Source: Nectonema munidae | Lineage: Eukaryota > Nematomorpha > Nectonematoida > Nectonematidae | Direction: 5' to 3' | DNA length: 64,000 bases | Assembly (NCBI GenBank): GCA_030549495.1 | Contig: JAUIRK010000292.1 | Location: forward strand, 679,001 to 743,000 | In this document: positions 26,701-41,700 of the stretch, piece by piece | How the letters are laid out: each line of letters begins with the position of its first letter | Numbering within the stretch: the first letter of the stretch is position 1 | Notes under the pieces: model-generated | Database searches by the model: none | Told to the model about the DNA's origin: nothing | Seen by the model: the letters and a program-made list of their open reading frames with translations, nothing else | Program-made: the position numbers and the translations under genes

Positions 26701-29700
26701 CTTTCATGTTGATGAAGAATTTCCAAAAAAATGCACATAATGAAGAAAAGAGAAAAAATTTGAATGATGATGTGCATTCTGTAATCAACATAAGAAAAGT
26801 AGTGATACCCAAATTGAAATGGCATGCACAAAATTATTATTCCATGATTAACTGGACAAAAGAACTCAAGACTGAGCCCCCTTATATTGCGTCTTTATCA
26901 GATCTACAGGTTACTGACATTATCACGACACCATTAGTGGTACCGAAGTGGACCAATCATATTCATGCAGTAGAAAGAGGAATAAAAGTGATGACTGAAG
27001 CTTGCAATGAAGTAGCCGGGTATAGAGCAAGAGATGGATATATCAGGCAAAGATTGATGTCTCGGAAAATGATGCCCCAGTTTCGCACAAAACGGGATTT
27101 CACTATTAATTTGAAATAATTAAATATTATGCACATGATTAAAAAAAAATAAAATTTACATAGTCTATGTACAATTTGCTTTTATTCTAAAAAAAACAAT
27201 AAGTTATATAAAGTAGTTTAGCGTAAAGCAAATGTTTCTAAAGTATCGATCGCGATGCGGTGGCAGTCTAAAGAGACATAAAAAAAGCTGAATTTTTGCA
27301 CAAGACATTTTCTTGAGAATACAAACAATGCCTGAAAAGTGCATTGTGAAACTCTATTTTTTTAGTTTTTCACTGCGCCCTAATGGATAATGCGTTTCTT
27401 AATTTACAATTTGATCGAAGTTTGTATAATTTTTGGGCCGATTAAATAAATTGCATGTATATTGTACAAATTATGCTATCTTTACAAAAATTTATTTGTT
27501 AATATAAAAAATAGTGCTATTTATTCATAAAAAATATTTGTAAGAATGTAGGGTGTGTCATAGAAAATTGTTTGTTATTGGGAATGTCTTTTTGACTGAT
27601 ATTTTTGGGTCGTAATAACTCGTTAGAATTTATTGGTGGTCATTAAAATTTGAGAGAAATCCTAATAACCCTGACTACCTTAATTTTGCAATACTTATAT
27701 ATGATAAATATAAAATCCGAACTTTTTTAGGCTTTTGAAAAAAATTTCACAAAATCCGTATAATTTCAAATTATATTTTCAAGTTTTCAGTATGTAATGA
27801 TTTTGTGATGTTTGTGGATGTATTTTTTGCCATTTTCATCCCTAAAAAAGATAAGCTAATGCGTCGGTACGCTAACGCATCTGTCGTAAAATTTATATAC
27901 TGATTGTCTAATTTAATATACTTATAAAATAAGCGAAACCTTTTTTTGTTTTAGAGTATACGTTTTCCTTTACTATTAGGTTATATTGGTGGTTTTCATT
28001 TCATTGACTTTATATATGAAGAAATTTCCAAAAAAAATTTAAGAATTTTTTTTATATATTATATAGCAATATTTTTGCTTCTTAGTACATTTGCTTTATC
28101 TTTTTTGGAAAATATCCAAAAAACTGTGATTAACCAGCTTTCTTTTCTTCTACACTTTGATATTTAAATGTCTGATTTTGTTTAGCGCTTTAAGGCCCAC
28201 AGGATATCAGTGGTCTATGAAATATAAATCACCTACTTTAAGTTATATAAAAACTTTTTTATTTAAAAAACATAAGTAAATGATCGTTTTCTAAAATCTG
28301 GCCCTTTTCTTTTCAGCACTTTGGTACAGCTCTAATGTTATATCAAAATCATTCAAAAAGAATAGCAGACAATTAATTTTTTATTTTTTTAATAATTTGG
28401 AATAATATATTATTATAATTTTGCAAAATATATTTTAACCCTCATTTCACAGAATCGAGTGTCTTACGTAAAGTAAATCTTTTAAATTTGATTTAGTTGA
28501 AGTAAAAATATTTTTTCTAGCAAACTAAATAAAATTCGTTAAAACCTCTAACTCTAATGTTGAAAAGCCTGTTTGCATTGAAACTTGCCAATTTATAAAT
28601 ACCTTCAATAAATTGGATACCTTTTTGCAAAAAAGAAAATTTCTATAGATTTAAAGTTGTTTTTCTGAATACAAAATTGTAAAGCCAATGCTATTAATAT
28701 TTTAAATACTTAATTAAAATTTTTAAATAATTAGGTTTCGTGAGTTTCTAGTTTTTTTTTTAAATACAAAACAATTTGATGAATGAATGTACTGTGAAGG
28801 ATAAAAAATATAATGTTTTTGTCAGAGTAATTAATGACGATTTTTTCTTGTATGTTACATTTAATAAGGAGAATAGACAAAATATTAATTTTATTAATAC
28901 CACTCAGGGTTTGGGCCAATTCTAGATGATTATGATTCTCTGAATTTTTTAATTATAATTTTGATTCTAATTTTTTCATTTCTAAAATTCTGATTTTGGT
29001 TCTCATTCTTGTTCTCATGTGACAGTGCCCGCGCTAAGCAAAAATTTTAGGGGAGGCTTGATTGGGGCGCTAATTTTTGAACTATCAGATTAATCTGCTT
29101 CAAGGGGAAAAGAAAACATATGATGTATTTGTCAAGCCATATCTATACAGATTACATTTTCATGAAAGAAATTATTATGAATGCTCGATGTTTGACATAT
29201 TTTTTTAGGGTAATCAAATTTTTTTTAGGGGAGCTTGAAAATTAGCTGCGGTGGGCTTGGGAAATAGTTGTGGGGGGGGGGGGGCTTGTGCCCCAAAATT
29301 TAATAAGTAGCGCGGGCTCTGTCATGTGATATAGTTGTTTGTCATAGCTGTCAAGCACTAAAGGGCTGGTGTGCATGCCTTCTGGTTGTAGGAATAAAAA
29401 AGGTTTTTTCTTTGCATGTTGCCTTGATAGGAAAGGTAGTGTCGAGTTCAGTTCTTATTTTTCACGAAACTCTGTTCCTTCTCCTGATTTATACAAGTGG
29501 AGCTTTCGGCATTACAATTACTGAGAGAAACTGATTTTTATGGTTCCTTATTTGATTCGGATTCTGATTTTGGGCTTTTTAGAAAAATGATTTTGATTAC
29601 GATTCTAGAAATTTCTGTGATTCTGATTATATTCAGAATCGAACCCTACTCTAATGCCACTATAAATTTAGTATTAAATATTTTTAATAGTTATACAAAA

Positions 29701-32700
29701 TTGGTTTCTCCAAAATTTTGAAGTAAATAAGATAAATACACAATCTGTTTTATTACGTAATCTCTATTACTTCTATTTTTTTTATAGGTTGCTTATGATT
29801 TAGCTTGTTACTTATTTAGTCAACGTGATATTTTGACTTCCCATAACTTTTTCTCGCAAGTCTTGTCGACATACAACGAGGTATTACAAATTTTTTTCAA
29901 AACAATTTTTATTTTTTTAATTTATAGAAGTTATAAGTATTAGGCCTAATATCATAGACACGCTAGTATCAGAAGGGAATAAGAGTTGCATACTTTACGC
30001 ATGTTTAACACTAGATAAGACAATATTTTTTGTTTCTGAAAAGCCATAGAATTGTATACCACCCCAACATAAAAGTTAGCAAAGACAAATATAAATTTTA
30101 CCTAAAAAATTACACATTACATATTTTATGTATTATATATATAAGTAACACAAATCTAAAGCTATTTGTTTTCACACTTTATTTCAAGGCTTCTACTAAA
30201 CCCGTTTCTTAAAGGCTCAAAATCATATAATGTCTGAAAACATTGCGCCTTGAACGTTTCCTAGCTAAAAAAAGCTTTTGAAAAAGATTAGGGCTTCTAT
30301 GCGACTCTATGACTTTTCTAGCGTTAAAAATGTCACATATCATCAGGGCCGTCGATAAGGAAGAAAGAAGTCGGGCTGAATCTGCTTCCCACCACCTCTC
30401 GGAAATTTGTTGCTTCTGTAACTACTTTGAGATATGTGAATTTATACGTTTCTTTTAGCCTAACCCGTTTGCAATCAGTTTTGTGCCCTATGTTGAGAGC
30501 CTGGCGACCGACCTGCTGCATATCAGTAAAGTGTTGATTTTATATTTAACTTCTTTTAGTGATTACGTATTTCAATAACTGAAATTTACATAATGCCTTG
30601 AAAGGAATAGCTTTCAGAAGAGATCCATTTTTTAAAAATATAGATCAAATTTTTTTTTCAGAACCTTAATTTTGTGTTTTTGACATGCATAAGGAAGACT
30701 TTTTAGAATATTTGTTTCATTAGTTTCCAATCAAGAATTTACACCTCTATCTCTTCGTGCAAGCTCACGTATGCCAACAAGCCCAGAGACGAGTTATTTG
30801 CTCGGATGTGAAAAAACAAAATGCAGGGCAGGCATTGTTGTTACCATCTCAAGGGTCAAATCCAAACATCCAATTGACACCCTATCGATGCTATAGATGT
30901 TAATTGTGCTTTCGAAAGCGAAGGGTTTCAATGTAGTTTGACTAAAATTTTTGCATGTACGTCTTTGATAAGCACCATTTAATTTCTCTGGAATAATTTT
31001 TGTTTTTGGTCACATCTTCTGTTTTTCATAATAGTGTGGGTTTAATTTGATGAAGTAAAAATGTATTAAGCTTTGGCTACGTAAGATTTTGTTCGGACAC
31101 TCCAAAATTTAAATGCCTGTGGTTGTACTGTTATCACTAAGTGATGTATGAATTTAATAAATTCAGCTATTATATAAAACATTCTTATGAACAGGCAAAT
31201 TAGCCTTTGAAAAATTTTGATTAAAATGTTTACTTTTGAATAAAAAGTTAAATTTGAAAGATTAATATTCTTCTTTAATTTATATACATATAATAAAATT
31301 TTATGCATTCCTAATAGGAAGGTTCATAATATTCCAAAGTCTAAGCGACCGTTTTCCCAAAACGGGCAGCTCGCTTTTGCGACCATTTTCATGCGGTCGC
31401 AACATTTTTCTCATCTTTTAACATAATTTTTACTTGCGCTAAAACAAACATTTTATCTAGTCGCAAGCCTCATTTTTATTCGCGATAATGCGACCACTTG
31501 TTGCTTTCACAACAAACTGCATTATTTTGAAAATGCCAAGACGTCTAACATCATTAGTATGAAATATTTAATACAATATAAACATAATGGATAGAATATA
31601 ACAATATACATATATGAGAAAGACAAGAAGTGAAGCCATTAGAATAATCTTAACAAAAGCCAATAGAATTAACGAGAAGGGAGAAGATATAAATTAAAGG
31701 TTTTGAATAAACACATAACTTTTTTGTGACTGTTTCTATGGCAACACCTATATATTTTCCATAGTGCCCATTGCAGTATGAGCACTGTGTACAATACGTT
31801 TACTCATTTTTTTCGTTTTTGAAGTTATCCTTTCTCTCTTATTCTCCTGAAACCTTAATTCACTATCCATTCCTATTAATACTAATAATTTTGGTCAAGT
31901 ATTTCTTTCGGTTCAATAACTGTTCGGCCTCAAGGCAATTCGTCCTCTAATTCTTAATTATACACAGCCCGAATTGACCTGCTCCTAGTCCGTTTAACAC
32001 ACGTTACGTGTTTAGTCAAGCCTAAAACTCCCAAGGGAATAAAATCCCGGGTAGAAAAGTAACCAAATATGGTGGATTGACCTTAGCATCATCAAAACTC
32101 TAAAATCTACTACAAACGCAGGTTGCTGGTTCATGTTCTAACCCAAATGAACACTTGCAAATTTGGCACGCAGTGTCACTGTTTTGGATGCTTGTAATTC
32201 GATCCCATCCTCTTTAAAAGAAGTAAAATCTGTTTAAATTTTATCGGAAAATGGAAGCAACAACTTTTTGATGAAATCTCATCTACTTGTACTAATCAAG
32301 CAGAATGTCTTTGAGATGACTTTGAAGAAACAGACCTCACTCACTATCAACAGAATTGGACATAAACATATTTTTCAAGAACAGAGTCTAGGCGAGTCAT
32401 TAAAAGACATTATCCTTATTGAAGTTATTCAGAATAAAATTATTTAACCCTGAATGAAATTGTACAGATACGTTAATTACACACTTCTTTAATTCAAAAT
32501 AATGCTTAATTTTCTTTATTTTTTTGTGGTTCTTTACAAACTGTGCAATAGCAGCTTGTTGATGTAAATACTCCAGGCTACATTTATTATTTTATTTTTA
32601 TCATAAGTTTTGAAAAATTCAACAAGTTATACTTTTTTTTGTTTTAAAGATTTCATCGTCTCCATTTTTAAGCATTGAACATGATGATCTTCTTGGCTAT

Positions 32701-35700
32701 TGCTCTGCTCTTGATCTTCCCATGCCTTCCGAATCCAATAGCAAAGTGGCAAATAGCACATTACCGCACTACTCTAGTTTATCTCGAAACTATGAGGTAA
32801 CATATTAGTATTTGTATTCCTGTGTGATTAAATGATGATAATTTACTGTTTTGTCAAATTTGTGTCATTAACAAGAACCTAAAAATGCCCTTCTTTTACA
32901 CGCATCGCTAAGATTTTATCATTGTGCGAACTGGCAATTCTTTTGAGATTTATGAGAACTGATTTATTCTTTGTTTAAGTTTTTTACACTGGATCTATTA
33001 TTATTTTATAATTTAAAAGTTCATCTCTATGATACTTGCTTTTATTCGCATTAGTGTGAATAGAATAGTGAGTGGTTTTATTTTTAGTGCCAAAATGTTT
33101 TTTAATATGTCCACATTATTTGATATGTTTGCAGGCTCTAGACTACTTTCTAAACTGGCTATTTTATCATTTTTCACATAAATAAGTTGGTTCATGTTTT
33201 AAACATACCACATAATTTTATCACTTTTTTATAAATACTTTTATTAGTGATCTATCAAAAAACAACCAAACGTATAAAAGTAGAACCTCAGAAACACAAT
33301 AATATTATGATATTCCCACTCCTTTCATAATTAATTTGATTAGAAGTAGTCCCAATATAGCGAAACTTCCATTTAACCAAATCCTCAATACAACAAAAAA
33401 GGTGAAACTCCTTTAGGACACTTTCTCTATAAGTTGAAAAAGAAGCATTACTTTTTACAAAATGTTTTGCGCCTGCTTGATAATGTCTGCTTTGTTTTTA
33501 TCCAACAACTCTGCATTTTTGAATATAACGAAGAATTCTTTCAAATTCCAATCAAAAGCTGTTTTAGCTTGCAAATTTATGTCACGATAAGCAAAACTTG
33601 TCAGACCAGAAAGAGCCTTAAAAACGTATTGTAAAGATATTACGTCTAAATCTAATATATCAGCATACTAATTGGTGCCATTTTTTTTAATAAAAGGAAT
33701 TTTTCTTTGAATAGAATATGATTTTCACTATTACAATCCATGCTCAAAGATTCATCACTATTTTTTTAAATCAATTCCATGTTTTCATCAGTTTCAACGT
33801 TTGACTGCATGCTATATTCAGAGAAGCTCTCATCTTCACACACTTTGGGGGCGTGAGTAAGGTTGGTTAGGTACTGGTTTCGGTAACTCAAGGTCTTAGG
33901 TTCGATCCCACACCAAGCCTACTTTCTCATAGTTCGATACCAGCGGCGCAATTATGCCTTCTCGATGAAAACATCCCGCGGTACCGTTACCTTTTGGACA
34001 CAATTTCATTATTACCTGTTTCTTCAGCGATATCTTTTGTATATATGCAAGCTTTCAATGCTGAAAGTCGATTTGGCCTTGTAAAACTCGTTGAAAATCC
34101 AAACACAATAATGAATCAGTTAGGAGAAAAACAACTAAAAGAAAGATTGTAATATATGACATATGTATGATATAAGGAAATCTTTCACTTAGAATTTTTA
34201 AACCAATGTTAATAAATATTGTCTAAACAGCATGTGTGGTCAAAATAACCACTTATTCGACCAAAGTTGAAGTATTTTGTCATGATAACAAATTATGGAG
34301 AGACAGAAAGACAGGTACTGACAGATCTGAGATAATTTTTTATGACATTATGAAATTAATAAAATGGCCGAGTTTAAATAGAAGCATTATTTTTTAGGAT
34401 GTATATAATTTTAAATGCGGCCAAAATGACCACATTGTCATCATAGTGTTTATAAACAAAATATCGGCTGAAAATTTCCCTTTCTTCTATTATTATTCAG
34501 ACCTCGAAAAAAAGACAGATTTTAGTAAAATATTAAATAATCGTATGAACTGAAAAATAAAATCTTAAAAAAATTATAATAAAGTATATAGTGAAAATAT
34601 AAGTATAAATGTATACGAATATAGTGAGCATGAGAAGTGATTAGTTTAAAGTGCTTCAGATTCAGCGGTAAAAAAGACTTATTCAGAAATGTTTTAGCAT
34701 AGAGAGAATAGATATTGGTTTTTTTATAAAATAATTTTACTATGAAATAATAATGGCTTATTCATCAATTTTTATTTTATTATTTACAATTATTAATTTA
34801 TCATATGAGACATTGAATGGTATCAATAAAAAAATCAATGATTAAATAGAATTTAATCTTTTAAATAAGTGACATTTTTTAATAAGTGAAAAACAATCGT
34901 TAGCATTTAATTTTAATATGTAAAGTTGTAACTGTCTCAGAATATTTAAATTAAATTCAAAAGAGCATTTTAGAAAAAAGATTTTTAAATTCATCTTAAT
35001 TTATACCTATTTCTAAACTATGGTTTATTTGCCATTTCTACTATAACGTCATTTTGAAGAATATATTTCCAGAAATCGAGAGCAGCTAAAAGAAGAAAAG
35101 ATACTTTCGGAAATTGAAACTTTTTCATAGTGTTGGCTCCCACATAGGTTACCTGCAACAAATCAAAAATTACCTACATTAAAATACTCTTGCTTGTTTT
35201 AACTAAATACTAAATTGACTACATTTTGATTGGTTATTTTTTGTTTTTAAATGTTCATTTATAAAAAAAATTCTGTCCTATCTTATTTTTCAAAGTCTTC
35301 TAATACAAAAACAAAACTTTCAATGCAAGTACATTTAGTTTTTTTTAATAATTTGTAATAGTTGCTGTATAAGATATATTATATTCATATAATATTCTAC
35401 TTGTTTTGAAGGAAACATTAAGACTACTGAAAGATAATCTATTAAATGATGATGTGCCTTTTATTTTGTACAAGTCAATTGAGCTTGATGCTATCGAATC
35501 CAAGTAAATTTTCACTCTTTTTGAAATTAATAAATTAGCTTTTCATGCTTTTAGAAATTTATCTCACGATTTTGTCCTCAATTTCCGATTTCTTTCGCTA
35601 TTAAAGGAAGTTTTGGAATGTGGAATCACGGCTCAGTTGTTTTCTTATTTTGCTTCTGAATTTGTAATGTCTGAGTCTCAATCATTTTTTATTGATGTAA

Positions 35701-38700
35701 TATTTTTTTAAAGTAATATGCCAAACTATAATTTACAAGGATTTTCCTTAAAATAAATGGACACTACTACATGTGGCAAACTATCAATTTGTCGATTACA
35801 TAGATACTAGTCTGATTTCTTAATTTTAAATTTTACATTCTAAACTTTTTGATTTATAAATTTTGCAACTTAAAATTAACATTCATTAACCTCTTTATCC
35901 TTCCCGGAATCTGTACTCCTGAAAAGCTTATTTAGGTAAGTGTCGATTCACACGACTAATGCTTTTGAATTTTTTTGAATGCAATTGAATGTGATGTATA
36001 TCATAATTGTATAAATTCATTTTATCATGTAGTTTCGTATATTGGTTGTTCTCATTCCTATTATTATATAACACGTTGGCTGAAATTAGATACATTTTTA
36101 TCAGATGTTTGTGTTTTTGTTATTGATATCATTAAAAGCCAAATTTCTTGATTAATAACTTAAGTTTATTGCAAAATATTAAACTAAATTTTTTAGAAAA
36201 ATATTTGAATTCAATTTTTTTTACAATTAAAATATCTGTGCATATTTTTTCTAGGTTGTTGCTGATTTGCTTTTTAATTGCTCAAATAACAAGCACAAAA
36301 GGAATTTAGAAAATTATATCGCGTATGAATTAACACTATAAAAAATACTATATGTACGATCTTTTTTATCGATAGTTTTTTGGTCCTAAAACTACCGGAT
36401 TCTTGTAACTTGCACAGCTCACTGTATCCTTACGTCTCTCACCTGTTTCCTGTTAAGAATGAACAAATGCAAATAGACGCATGTGAAAATCTTAATCTAG
36501 CTACACCGAACATCGAAGGTCACTTTATTTCATTTTTTCTATAAAGTACTTTGCTTTTCAACCGCGACTCTTGTTTTTTTAGAGTCGGATGAAGTTAGCA
36601 GCTTGGAAAGAAAGTTGATTGTTTGTAAAGAACCAGAGCAAGTTAAAAGTTTAATTTCAAAATTGACCTCCATTTCAAATGCACCTCTAAACCCACATCC
36701 CCACGTATACAAGTTTTCTCATCATATTTTATCACTTTTTTAGGTATGTATTTATTTAGACAAAATCCTTTCCATTGCACATCCAATCTGCTTTGCACAG
36801 TATTCCATACTCATCAGACAAATTTGTTTTGACGACTCTTTTAGTTAAAGCGTTTCAATCCTCCTCACTTAAGGTTTCGTTTTGTAATTTCTCTTTTAAC
36901 CCATTAAGTCCCAATGCTCCCATTTGTGAACATAAGTAATTTCATCTTCGTCTGCTTTTTTCAATGACTTTGAATATAAATCGTCTGCGTTTTTTAGATA
37001 TCCTCTGATTTCTATGGTACTTAATGTGTTAAAATCGGGGGTATTTTAATGTTTGCCGTTCTGCCTCTTTCGTTATCAGATTTAATAAATCATTTTCCTA
37101 AAGAGATTTCAGAAATTAAAATTTAGTAACGCAACTTTGATCATCACAAAATAATACGAATAATGGATTTACCTGACTGTGCTGTGGTTCGCTCCTACTC
37201 CCTTTGATTACTTTTATAGGTGTTTGTCAAATGAACAATATAAAATGTAAGCCATGTAACCTCGACCCCACCCGCCATACTATTTTTAGGTAAAGCCTAC
37301 ATTAGCTAATACCTCTAATAAACAATAAAACTTTTCCAAGGTCTCACTTTATGCTTGTAAACTGTTGTAACATCGTTTTAATGAAGTATATAATAATTTA
37401 TGAACACTTTTATTAAGTCTTTAGGGCAAGGAATCTTAATCTATTTAAGCAACTCTCTAAAACATAATTAAAATTTTGGCCCATTTAGTAAAAAAAGGAA
37501 AAAAAATCCTAACATTATATACAATTTTAGTCCCCTTTGAATCAATCAATCAGTCAGTTTTATCGCTATTTTTCGAGAAAGCTTTGCTCTAGCAAGGAAA
37601 TACAACGATAAAAAACGTATTTATCCTTTTATCATTTTATTTCTCCGCTTTTATCTATTTTACATATCTCCTAATTTTGATAAAACTTTTTTATATCATA
37701 GTTCAGATTCACAAAGGTAAGTAGTAACAAAGAAAATAGAGCATTCATAGTTTGCTTTTCCAAATGAGGGTTTGCTTGTAATAATGCACACTACAATTCT
37801 TCCAAGCTCTTTGTGTTAAATTGAATTTTTTAACATTTCTATTGACCTAAGTCTATCAAATCATCTTTGGAGAGGTCATTATCACTAATGCAGTCTATGT
37901 TGGCAAGAAAGGATTGAGAATCCAATTACTGAAGGATTTTTAATTGTCAAAATTACTTCATTCATAAGACTAAAATAACTTATAAAGGAATGTCATAGTT
38001 TTTGAGTGGGAAAGGAATACATTTACATTATTATGTTAAATTTTATCTTTTTTATTTACAATAGAATTGAAGAAAGATTAAATAGAATTGCGAAAGGATG
38101 AAATAGAACTGAAAGTTGTGTATATTATAATCTTATAAAAATTGTGAAATATGGGGTATTCTTCATATATTTGAAAAACCCAAATGCGATGGTGGTGCAG
38201 TGCAGTTAAAAATTTACTCTAAAATAGTGAAATTATTGCCTTTTCAAAGTAAAAATTGGCTTAAAAGAAATTGTTTTTACCTAAAACTAAAAAATTATTA
38301 GTGCTCTATTTTAATTTTTAAGGTAAATTTAAAAATAATTTATCAAGAAAAGAAGGATTATGTTAAAATATAAGTTAAAATTTTCTATTAAAAGATTTTA
38401 AATCGATGCTTAAAGTTAACCGTAAGAATTGTAACCTTTTAAAGCTTAGATTTTCAATCTTCTGCCATCTTTTTAAATGAGTTTTTTTAACAAAACATTG
38501 TTCTAATTCAAACCTATAAAAATTTTAAATTAAATTAGTTCTTTAATCAATCTAAAAACATTAATTAAGAAAAATTGACTTTATTGACTTAAACTTCATA
38601 TAACCAACAGAGAATACGAATGTGCTCACGTAAGATTTCATTTTTTCAAATTTAATATAGGTATTTGAAATCTTTTGATCAATATATACATTTGACTAAC

Positions 38701-41700
38701 ACATAATATAAGCAAGTATTTTATAACGATATTATATTTACAAAACTTCAAAGAGTGTAATGGTAATGGTACCGTAGGGTGTTTTCATCGAGAAGGCACA
38801 ATTGCGCCGCTTGTATCGAACTATGAGAAAAGTAAGCTCGATGTAGGACCGAACCCAAGACCTTGAGTTATCGAATCCGGCATCTAACCAACCCTACTCA
38901 CGCTACTGAATAAAGAAAATAAATGATACTAAAGTGAATAAATGATACTGAATAAAGACAAGGTAACATAAATTAATAAATAAATAAATAAGTGGTATGA
39001 TTAAAGATGGGGTCGTCGATCCTAATTATAATCAGAATCACAGAAATTCCTAGAATCGTAATCAGAATCATTATTTCTTTAAAACACAAAATCAGAATCA
39101 AAATCAGACGTATAGAACCACTAAAATCAGATTCTTTCAGTAAATGTAGTGATTAAAGCTGCGCTTATATACATCAGGTGAATGAGTAGAATTTAGTTAA
39201 AAACTAAGCATTGACCTCCACCACAGTACCTTCGCTATTGTGGCCACACCTTTTGACGACAATCCCCTTACAGAGTAGAAACCACGGGTAGAGGAGGATT
39301 TTTCATTCTTACACCTATGACGAACAACTAAATACATATTTCAGCGAATCATGCGTCACCACATATGATGAGGAACGGTATAAGCTACTGGAAACTAAAG
39401 TAATCCATCTTTCCACAGTTAGCTAACTCCGGCTATAAATTTTTACCAATATCATTTTTGCTTATTAGAATCAGAAATCTAAAGTTTGTTTAAAATTATT
39501 TTCTTCAATATTGCAAACTTATAATTCTACCTTTTTTAACCTTGTATGAGAACTATCATTAAATGTTTTATAATATTTATATTATTTTTTTTACAGATTT
39601 TCTAACGTTCTTTACTTAATATCTTCTGATAAAATTTAATAAAAATGATTGACAGCAATCCGATATCATTTATTTTAATTTTTACAGTTATCTTAATTTT
39701 CAAATCATTTTTCATACAGCCAAAAATTCATATTAGTTAAATAAGTAACACATTTTGTGTGTTGTTAATATTTAGAAACTATTTCAACTACAAGGATAGA
39801 ATCCATAAAATTAAAATTATTCAATGGGGAATGAAGGAATCAAAAAAGCTAATTTTCAAAATGTGTTTTTGATCATGGTAAATCAGGGTATTTATGAAAA
39901 TTAAGTTTTTGCATTTTCAATTCCTTTGAATATTCTATGTATCAAAGCAAACTCGATTTTTCATAGGAGAGCATCGCTCTAGTCTAGAGTATCCTAGTTA
40001 GCTTATCGCTCAGGTTATGCTGTTTCTAAGTCCTAATCTGACTCTTTGACTCTGATTATCCTAAAGAAAGATTTATTGGGGTTTAAAGTATCCTAAGCTT
40101 ACAAAACAATGTACTCGGATACGTGAGCACACTCAAGACTAAATAAAGTCAAATTAAATATTTTAATCTCGTTTGTTTATTCGCTTATTTAGGAATACCC
40201 GGTTGCAAAGAAAATATTAATGAGCATAGAACAAGACTTATTTCAAAGATCATCTTGCGTGAATCTTTTAAAATTGATCAAACCCGAAGAATTAGTTCTC
40301 GAGCTGAAAGCATATAACTTTAATTTTGGACACTCCCACTTGCAGCCCTATGATTGGCAACTAACTAAAAAAGTAAAGCAATTTGTTACAAACATATCGA
40401 TGGACCATACTGAAGGTATTTTTTCGAAGAAACTTTTCACATTTTATTATTAAATATATCGCTATATTTTCCACTGACTTTTTACCCAAACATATGTTAA
40501 AACCGTAAAATAATTAAAAAAAAAACATAATAAAGGCGCTAGTCATTTTTCACAAAATATAAAACATAATAATTGATTATTTATATAAAATTTAAGTAGA
40601 TTAAACAAGATAGATACAGGTTTATTTAAAATGATTAAAATAAAAATATATATTTTTGTCAAATTTTGCTGTCTTAATATAATACCATAATATTATTGGA
40701 ATATTTTACCAAAAACGCTAATGCTCAATTATTTTTACCAAAAAATGCGAATCTTTTTATCTCTTATGTATTCAAAATTTTAAGATAAAAAAATTTATTC
40801 GTATATGGATATTGAAGGATCCGAATTGATGAAGTTAGGATTAACAAGGGTTGACTGTAATTGATATTCATGCATTTTATCTTACAATGAAGACCTTATT
40901 TTTGTTAAAGTATCAAAAATGCATGAAAAATATTAATATTAAAATCGATCATACTTAAAAAGGTAATTCTGAATTGCATTGTTCTTATAAATTTGAAAAA
41001 AATGTTTATTTAAAACATTTAGACAAATAAAGATAACGTCTTTAAATTCAGAGTTTCGTTAAAATTGTGAGCTTTTTATTCTTATTTTACTGTTTATTTA
41101 TATGTTTACATTTTTTAATATGTTTCACATCTTCCTTCAGTTTTGGCAAGAAAAACAGTCCCTGATATATTTAACACTAAAAATTATTAAAAGATATTTT
41201 TATAAATTCTTTACCTTTGTTTCCAATTAAATAATATCCTATTCTGCTTGTTAGATAATAAACATTAAAATTACTTTAACATCAATTTTTTTTTACAAAA
41301 TATTAGTTGGTCAGAGAGACGTTTTCAGAACTATAAATCAATTCTCTCTACTTTAACATAACGATACTTTTTTGTTCTAATCTTTTACCGTTTTTTAAAA
41401 TAAAAGACTTTTGCAAACTCATTTTCTACATATATTTCTTTTCACTGTCACTTTTTCATATACCTTGTTAATCTAACGAATGTTCACATATTTGTAAAAG
41501 GCAGTACTCGTATAGAACTAAGTTTTTTTAATTGATCAAAATTATCTAGCTTTTTTGTTAATTGCAAAAATTAAAATACCAAAATTTGTTAAAACGATAC
41601 ATCATAAATCTTAAAGATGGGAAAATATATTATACAAATTTTTTTATATATACAAAAAATACATTTTATATTGACAATATTACCTAACTTGTAAAGAAAA

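Noticed and set aside
24542-27382. Host gene with introns instead of a transposon
   Set aside because: Breaks between pieces lack consistent splice signals, and the tract sits between inverted ends with a target duplication.
33899-33909. Perfect B box as evidence for a functional tRNA gene
   Set aside because: No acceptor or anticodon stem can be paired around it and the unit recurs as a dispersed repeat, so it is a SINE.
36411-36418. Later acceptor GCACAG|C for INTS8 exon 13
   Set aside because: It keeps the frame but drops the FLVLKLPD segment that aligns with human FLKNVCLG.
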